56,776 nt of DNA from CAZART01 sp964487555 (GTDB taxonomy: Bacteria; Bacteroidota; Rhodothermia; Rhodothermales; VXPQ01): contig CAZART010000020.1 in NCBI GenBank assembly GCA_964487555.1, positions 1 to 56,776 on the forward strand, written 5' to 3'. Shown piece after piece: positions 52,901 to 56,776 of the stretch (its first letter is position 1; each line of letters opens with the position of its first letter). The notes below the pieces were generated by a model. That model saw nothing but the letters and a program-made list of their open reading frames with translations. It was not told the origin of the DNA and ran no database searches. The translations under genes were made by a program, and so were the position numbers.

Positions 52901-53034
52901 CTTCTTCCCATCGGAGAATTCGCGACGCCCAGAACGGGGCTGGAGAGCACGGCTCCCGCTAGTGCTCCCGAGCCCATCAAAAGGAACTGGCGGCGTGTTA
53001 CCCGTAGACTCGGTGCATCTGAGGACTTCTGCAT
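49951..53034 (-). CDS. Exported GH106-type alpha-L-rhamnosidase (1,027 aa)
   Basis: The start at 53034 gives a Tat-type leader (VTRRQFLLMGSGALAGAVLS). The protein follows the GH106 plan: DPPLRARPRAYWVWSNGNFD, LEQLTRELEDVKAKGLGGLD, GFITSSSWNAGGPWVTPRLA, GFLYLPSYEVRGLREWTPTF, VCREHGLGLHAESGGPGQPI, EMESFTSMDHWEKGPFDLKP and NRFVFHTMPHNPP. The C-terminal sandwich includes HFSGMATYERSFDVAEGSL and GRSLGILWKPPYTVDATDAI. It removes terminal L-rhamnose from glycans. It heads the operon with the symporter and isomerase, divergent from an AraC gene. The two-arginine leader implies folding before export. Confidence 0.88.
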   Translation of the reverse strand: MQKSSDAPSLRVTRRQFLLMGSGALAGAVLSSPVLGVANSPMGRSSSSSLSLGFVDPPLRARPRAYWVWSNGNFDLEQLTRELEDVKAKGLGGLDIFDIGVPDERNVIPAGPEFMSDEAMEGYVHAVREGTRLDLEIGFITSSSWNAGGPWVTPRLASKTIYATETRVGGPGPVDLALPYPEVPEPKFSGREGGEDPWAGQEIYSKQIAVLAVPTRADRVVADIADIIDLTDRVDETPPGEGARLTWKAPEGEWTVLRIISTNNRERLVLPSPRSDGYMIDHLSAEATEAHLKVIIDGLQEGLGTFEDTALGFLYLPSYEVRGLREWTPTFAEEFRRRRGYNIRPYLTVLFDWTIESPEISERFHFDRRLTTSDLLIENHYRKATEVCREHGLGLHAESGGPGQPIHDFPAEALSALNAVGVPRGEFWVRRPPDEDDHANVVAAVASAIHIYGEQVGEMESFTSMDHWEKGPFDLKPYADRVLAQGANRFVFHTMPHNPPAAGRPGWAYHAGTHVGPNRVWWPKAEPFVAYLARSSYLLQEGRFIADVCFYHGHDAPMTIDEKPFDPNAETLGFGYDYDYVNTDVLLNHMSVQEGRIVLSSGMRYAVLVLPDREDMPIEVLEKIELMIREGATAIGPKPIRTPGLNGADESTYAERDERLRRLADRLWGDVDGDEVAERTYGEGKIVWGRPIRDVLEAEGVAPDFTFAGGDDETELDFVHRTTDQHDIYFIANLKNRWEWVDCQFRVAGTTPEIWIPETGERIRHVLYDSEESRTTVGLELPPFGSAFVVFGESDSEMNLVAASRDGQSLFPAPQGPAPGRRPIEVRFDEQDGLEIIAWEPGTYAFRAADGSQRQIEVPHLRRPISLNGAWVVRFPEGLGAPPAARFENLVSWTEHPDAGIRHFSGMATYERSFDVAEGSLNEHTRILLDLGSLQHVGEVVINGRSLGILWKPPYTVDATDAIVGGRNHLRVEVANVWANRLLGDRGKPASERFTTTNVAESRQRDELVPSGLFGPVQVRFGIRRFI

Positions 53035-53070
53035 AGCTGCGACCCACGTCAGGAAATACGTGCGACACTT

Positions 53071-53250
53071 CCACAAATTGGCACTACATCGTCGTGGACC
53101 GGCGAGGCCATGAATGTCGCTAGGCCCAGTCCTATATTACGATCAGGATCCGTGAACGGAGCTCACGCCGGCACACAATCGAATATCATGCAACGACGGT
53201 GTGTGCATCAATGTCACAACTGGCAGTTCCGTTGCAAATTTTGGCACAAG
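53071..53250. promoter_or_regulatory. Candidate operators between the GH106 and AraC genes
   Basis: Three related direct sites lie in the 237-base divergent gap: ACAAATTGGCACTAC (53073), CACAACTGGCAGTTCC (53215) and GCAAATTTTGGCACAAG (53234). The (C/T)TGGCA cores at 53220 and 53241 are 21 bp apart, a spacing typical of AraC-type dimers. They do not resemble elements A-F, so the second AraC protein probably has its own specificity. Confidence 0.4.
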
Positions 53251-53271
53251 TCCATCTGATCGCTTTCGCGT

Positions 53272-54153
53272 ATGCAGACCTATCAGGAGTATGTCACGGC
53301 AAGCCCGAGTGACGTCCGCTGGGGGGTGTACCTGGTTGATGCGGGAATCAGCCACGTACGCCAGCATTCCCGCCGTTCGATCGCGGATCACCCTGACAAA
53401 TACAGGTTCACCTGGGAGACGGGCCGCACCCTTCAAGAGTACCAACTCATCTACCTTGCGCAAGGAGCCGGCAGCTTTGAGAGCTCGGAGTCGCCACTAG
53501 AGCAGGTAAGGGAAGGTGCATCCATACTCCTTTTCCCTGGCGTCTGGCATCGTTACCGTCCGGATCCGTCTACGGGTTGGACGACGTACTGGGTCGGGTT
53601 CAGGGGAGCATTTGCCGACCATCTGGTTCGAGAGGGATTCTTCGATCCTCCGAACCCTGTGCTCGAGATCGGATATGTCGACGACATCGTCCGGCTTTTT
53701 CAAGACGTCCAAGAGACACTCAGGAGCGGACGACCCGGTTTTCAGTACGTCGCCGGTAGCGCAGTGATGCTCATCCTGGCCCACATCCAGGCTCATGTAA
53801 AGAGTCGGCCCTTCCATGGAAAAGAGATCGAGTTCAAGATCGACCGTGCCAGGATGTTGTTCGTGGAATCCGTTGAGGATAGAATCACGCCCGAGGAAGT
53901 CGCCGAGCAGCTGAATATCAGCTATAGCTGGTTTCGGAAGATGTTTAAGGAATATACAGGCACGTCGCCCGGCCAGTATCAGCTCCAACTTCGCCTGCAG
54001 CGAAGTAGAGACCTGCTGGCGAATCCCTCAACATCCATCAAGGAAGTCGCCTTTCAGCTTGGTTTCAGCTCACAGTCTCACTTTACGCGGACGTTTCGAG
54101 ACAAGATGGGCATCACGCCCGGGATATACAGGCAGAAGGTGCTCGGTACGTAG
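53272..54153 (+). CDS. AraC-family transcriptional regulator (second type)
   Basis: 293 residues. The N-terminal sensor has QLIYLAQGAGSFESSESPLE, GASILLFPGVWHRYRPDPST and WTTYWVGFRGAFADHLVREG. The C-terminal double HTH has ITPEEVAEQLNISYSWFRKM, FKEYTGTSPGQYQLQLRLQR and STSIKEVAFQLGFSSQSHFT, then MGITPGIYRQ. It is divergent from the rhamnosidase-symporter-isomerase operon and is its likely activator in response to the incoming sugar. It is only distantly related to the AraC pair at 11.4 and 45.0 kb. It ends 6 bases before the convergent sulfatase. Confidence 0.92.
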   Translation: MQTYQEYVTASPSDVRWGVYLVDAGISHVRQHSRRSIADHPDKYRFTWETGRTLQEYQLIYLAQGAGSFESSESPLEQVREGASILLFPGVWHRYRPDPSTGWTTYWVGFRGAFADHLVREGFFDPPNPVLEIGYVDDIVRLFQDVQETLRSGRPGFQYVAGSAVMLILAHIQAHVKSRPFHGKEIEFKIDRARMLFVESVEDRITPEEVAEQLNISYSWFRKMFKEYTGTSPGQYQLQLRLQRSRDLLANPSTSIKEVAFQLGFSSQSHFTRTFRDKMGITPGIYRQKVLGT

Positions 54154-54159
54154 TAATAG

Positions 54160-55740
54160 TTATTCGGGCACGTCGTAGCGGCGTTTCAGTTCATCGAGCT
54201 CTGCCTTGAGCTCTGTCGTCAGCTGCGAATAGGACTCGTCGGCGTAGACGCTGTGCAGCTCGTCCGGGTCGCTTTTCAGGTCAAAGAGCTCCCACTGGTC
54301 CAGCGTGTAGTAGTGGATCAGCTTGTACCGGCCGGTTCGCACCCCCTCATGAGGATGGACATGGTGCGGCCGCGGAAATTCATAGTAGTGGTAGTACACG
54401 AACTCTCGCCAATCTGCCGGCTTCTCTCCTCGGAGAATCGGGACGAGACTCAGCCCCTGCATCGTCTCAGGAGCTTCGGTTCCCGAGATGTCGAGGAACG
54501 TCTGTGCGAAGTCAAGATTCTGCACGAGGGCGTCGCTTTCCGAACCGGGCTCCGTGACACCGGGCCAGCGCACGATCAGCGGGGCTCGTAGCGATTCCTC
54601 GTACATCCACCTTTTGTCGAACCAGCCCTTCTCGCCAAGGAAAAATCCCTGATCCGAGCTATATACCACGATGGTGTTATCCGCAAGGCCTTCGTCGTCA
54701 AGATAGTCGAGGAGGCGTCCGATGTTGTCGTCCATCGAGGCGCTGACACGGAGATAATCTTTCACGTAGCGCTGGAATTTCCACCGCGTGAGGTCCCGGC
54801 CCTGCAGTTCGCCATTGCGGTACATCTCAAAAAACCGCTCGTTCTTGGGCCCGTAGGCCGCATCCCACGTCCTTCGTTGCTCGGGTGTGAGCAAGTCGAT
54901 GAAGTTTTCATACCCCTGGGCGGTGTACTGTGGGTGCGCCGGATTGACGGGTAGCTTTGCGTCCCACCCCCATTGCAGGTCCGTCGAAATTTCCATCTCC
55001 TGCATGACAGCGGGGGTGGAGAGCCCGACGTAGTCGTAGAAGAGGGACTTCGGCGCGGGAATCTCTACGTCGTCGTACAATGTGAGGTGATCCGGTCCGG
55101 GCTGCCAATTACGATGCGGGGCTTTGTGCTGATACATCAGCAGAAAAGGCTCCTCGCCGTTTCGACCAGTGTCGAGCCATTCGATGGCCCGGTCGGTGAT
55201 AATATCTGTAACATACCCGGTGTACTTCATCCTGCCATCCGGGCTGAGGAAGTCGGGGTTGTAGTAATCTCCCTGACCCGGGAGCACTTCCCAGAAGTCG
55301 AAGCCTGCCGGCGTGCTCCCGAGATGCCACTTACCGATCATGGCAGTCTGATACCCTGCCTTCTGCAGCAGCCTCGGAAAGGTCACTTGTGTCGAGTCGA
55401 ACCGCTCCTGATTCGTCAGTACACCGTTGAGATGACTGTGCTTGCCTGTCAGGATCACGGCTCGGCTCGGTGCGCAGATCGAATTGGTGACGAAGGCATT
55501 GCGGAACAGCATCCCCTGATCGGCCAGACGGTCCAGATTCGGCGTAGGATTGAGCGCCGCGAGGGGCCCACCGTAGGCACCGACGGCTTGAGTGGTGTGA
55601 TCGTCCGAGAAGATGAAGATGATATTAGGTCGCTGATGCTGTGCGCGTGCCGCGCACGCGATCATAAAGAGGCACGCTGTGGCGGCCGCGGCGTAGCGGA
55701 TGATTCGATTACATATTTCGTGTGAAGAAAAGGGCATCAT
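54160..55740 (-). CDS. Exported type I sulfatase (S1 family)
   Basis: 526 residues. Signal peptide RYAAAATACLFMIACAARAQ. Metal ligands D46/D47 in NIIFIFSDDHTT, the formylglycine motif CAPSR (C89) in TNSICAPSRAVILTGKHSHL, MIGKWHLGSTPAGFDFWEVL, and SSDQGFFLGEKGWFDKRWMY. Cys89 needs conversion to formylglycine by an anSME or FGE, not encoded here. It removes sulfate esters from glycans in the periplasm or outside. Next to a rhamnosidase this suggests a sulfated, rhamnose-containing algal polysaccharide as target; that is inference. The promoter region to the right shows nothing recognisable. Confidence 0.93.
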   Translation of the reverse strand: MMPFSSHEICNRIIRYAAAATACLFMIACAARAQHQRPNIIFIFSDDHTTQAVGAYGGPLAALNPTPNLDRLADQGMLFRNAFVTNSICAPSRAVILTGKHSHLNGVLTNQERFDSTQVTFPRLLQKAGYQTAMIGKWHLGSTPAGFDFWEVLPGQGDYYNPDFLSPDGRMKYTGYVTDIITDRAIEWLDTGRNGEEPFLLMYQHKAPHRNWQPGPDHLTLYDDVEIPAPKSLFYDYVGLSTPAVMQEMEISTDLQWGWDAKLPVNPAHPQYTAQGYENFIDLLTPEQRRTWDAAYGPKNERFFEMYRNGELQGRDLTRWKFQRYVKDYLRVSASMDDNIGRLLDYLDDEGLADNTIVVYSSDQGFFLGEKGWFDKRWMYEESLRAPLIVRWPGVTEPGSESDALVQNLDFAQTFLDISGTEAPETMQGLSLVPILRGEKPADWREFVYYHYYEFPRPHHVHPHEGVRTGRYKLIHYYTLDQWELFDLKSDPDELHSVYADESYSQLTTELKAELDELKRRYDVPE

Positions 55741-55857
55741 CGCAGGGTAAGTCTTGTTTGCTGTCAGGAGCTCGGTCCGTTAAGTTTACACGCCGATGGG
55801 CCGCGACCCTCGACCACGCCTCCAGATGCTGTCGGGCATGACCAGCAGCCATATAGG

Positions 55858-56168
55858 CGTGTCAGCGGCGGATTGCCGGTGCGTGAGTTCTCCCGAGTGC
55901 TTTGCGGATTGGCCGTGTCCCGGCATGTCAGAGGTAATCACGCAGTAGTGCTGCGCTAGTTCGGGACGTGAGGGCGTCAGCTCGCCATGCACCCACCGAA
56001 GAAATGCAGCCGCAGAGGCGGCGAGCCCTGACGCCCCATTTCGCAGTAAACTTGGATGCCGTTCAGAGAGACCTTGTGACGATCTACGAGATCCTGCGCC
56101 GCGGCGGGGACGATGGCGAAACACGTCGCGGTGGCGATGCATGCGGCGGCGACGCCCGCCCTGGTCAT
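55858..56168 (-). pseudogene. Alpha/beta hydrolase N-terminal remnant
   Basis: From ATG 56168 a signal peptide (MTRAGVAAACIATATCFAIV) and NGIQVYCEMGRQGSPPLRLH are readable. After FFGG the match continues in another frame: PELAQHYCVITSDMPGHGQS and KHSGELTHRQSAADT. D-M-x-G-H-G is the usual strand-turn before the nucleophile helix, but the nucleophile, acid and His are all missing. At least one frameshift plus truncation. Confidence 0.6.
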
Positions 56169-56288
56169 AGCCGCGCACGGCCCAGGCCGAAAACGCGTGG
56201 GGATCACGGCGATGGCGAGCATGCCGTGCCGGCAGGCGGTGTTCACGACCGTTCCTCAAAAAAGGCCGGGCCGCCGAGCGCGCGCACA

Positions 56289-56776
56289 TCACTGAAGCCG
56301 GTACCGGCCTATTGTCCCGAGCGCCTCCATCGTCATTACCCAGGCCACGGCGGCGGCGGGGACGGCAAGGAAAAGGCCGACGAGGCCGAAGAGCTCGCCG
56401 CCGACGAGCACGACCAGAACGATCAACAACGGGTGCAGCCGTACGCTGCGCGACACGACAACGGGGTAGATCAGTGCCGTGTCGATGAGCTGGATGCCTA
56501 TGAAGACCAGAACGATCAATCCGGCCTGAAGCAGCGTGCCGCCCGTCATTCCGGACACGAGGACGGCGAGCACGGCGCCGACGAAGGGGCCGACGTACGG
56601 GATCAGGTTTGTCGCGCCGGCGAGGGCACCGATTAGGACGAAGGACGGCACGCCGAGTGCCCATAGTGCGGCAATCGAGAGCAAGCCGACGACCAGCGCA
56701 TCCAGGATCTGACTGCGAAGGTAGTTGCCGAGGTGCTCGTCCATTTTGTGCAAGGCGCCGAAGGTGAGCTCAAAGT
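56289..56776 (-). CDS. AI-2E/PerM-family transporter, C-terminal part (start beyond window)
   Basis: The open frame enters from the right edge (FELTFGALHKMDEHLGNYLR) and has the family C-terminal pattern: SQILDALVVGLLSIAALWAL, FVLIGALAGATNLIPYVGPF, VGAVLAVLVSG, FIGIQLIDTALIYPVVVSRS, LHPLLIVLVVLVGGELFGLV and GLFLAVPAAAVAWVM. About 160 codons and four to five membrane segments are visible of the usual 350 or so. Members export or import small solutes such as AI-2 or ions; specificity cannot be read. Confidence 0.88.
   Translation of the reverse strand, partial: FELTFGALHKMDEHLGNYLRSQILDALVVGLLSIAALWALGVPSFVLIGALAGATNLIPYVGPFVGAVLAVLVSGMTGGTLLQAGLIVLVFIGIQLIDTALIYPVVVSRSVRLHPLLIVLVVLVGGELFGLVGLFLAVPAAAVAWVMTMEALGTIGRYRLQ

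Noticed and set aside
1..56776. tRNA, rRNA, integrase or attachment sites
   Set aside because: I found none by eye. A covariance-model search would be needed to exclude small RNAs.

Overview
The window looks like a polysaccharide-utilisation region of a moderately high-GC member of the Bacteroidota/Rhodothermota branch, possibly Rhodothermales. The grounds are one intact SusC/SusD pair, further SusC and SusD remnants, many secreted FG-GAP/VCBS propeller proteins, DUF1080 and PA14 domains, a sulfatase, a GH106 alpha-L-rhamnosidase and AraC-type regulators. The assignment is by gene content only.

Layout. 0-3.2 kb: a mosaic of gene pieces (a LuxR-type regulator running off the edge and fused in frame to an IS5-like transposase stub, a VOC fragment, an FmdB-like zinc ribbon protein, a PIN-like fragment and the C-terminus of a superfamily I helicase). 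3.3-10.8 kb, minus strand: a sugar-catabolism operon (TIM-barrel isomerase/epimerase, a collapsed Gfo/Idh/MocA gene, two-subunit transketolase, zinc alcohol dehydrogenase, SDR, secreted FG-GAP protein). 11.4-15.0 kb, plus strand: a broken AraC gene, an SDR, acetaldehyde dehydrogenase (mhpF type) and 4-hydroxy-2-oxovalerate aldolase (mhpE type). 15.0-15.7 kb: three fused gene fragments, including a second copy of the ADH-SDR junction. 15.7-24.8 kb, minus: SusC, SusD and three secreted proteins of unknown family. 25-35.5 kb, minus: isochorismatase pseudogene, FG-GAP proteins, a Gfo oxidoreductase, a TPR lipoprotein, an ASPIC/UnbV protein and a haem-motif FG-GAP lipoprotein. 35.5-44 kb, minus: FG-GAP pseudogene, a propeller-cupredoxin fusion, a DUF1080-PA14 protein and a large FG-GAP protein. 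44-47 kb: an intact AraC gene, a broken SDR and a collapsed SusC. 47-55.7 kb: isomerase, SSS symporter and GH106 rhamnosidase, a divergent second AraC gene and a sulfatase. Right edge: a broken alpha/beta hydrolase and a partial AI-2E-type permease.

The strongest new signal is regulatory. Seven copies of a two-part element, a TTGCAC-containing box and a TTGTRC-containing box 49-51 bp apart, lie upstream of five minus-strand units and of both copies of one AraC gene. I infer that they are the operators of the intact AraC protein at 45.0-45.9 kb, which probably also controls itself. The AraC-SDR pair is duplicated: at 11-13 kb the AraC is dead and the SDR intact, and at 44.7-45.9 kb the reverse.

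The second theme is decay. Upstream elements persist next to deleted or collapsed first genes (SusC, SusD, FG-GAP), while genes further downstream stay open. The region appears to have grown by duplicating element-led catabolic cassettes and then lost parts of them.
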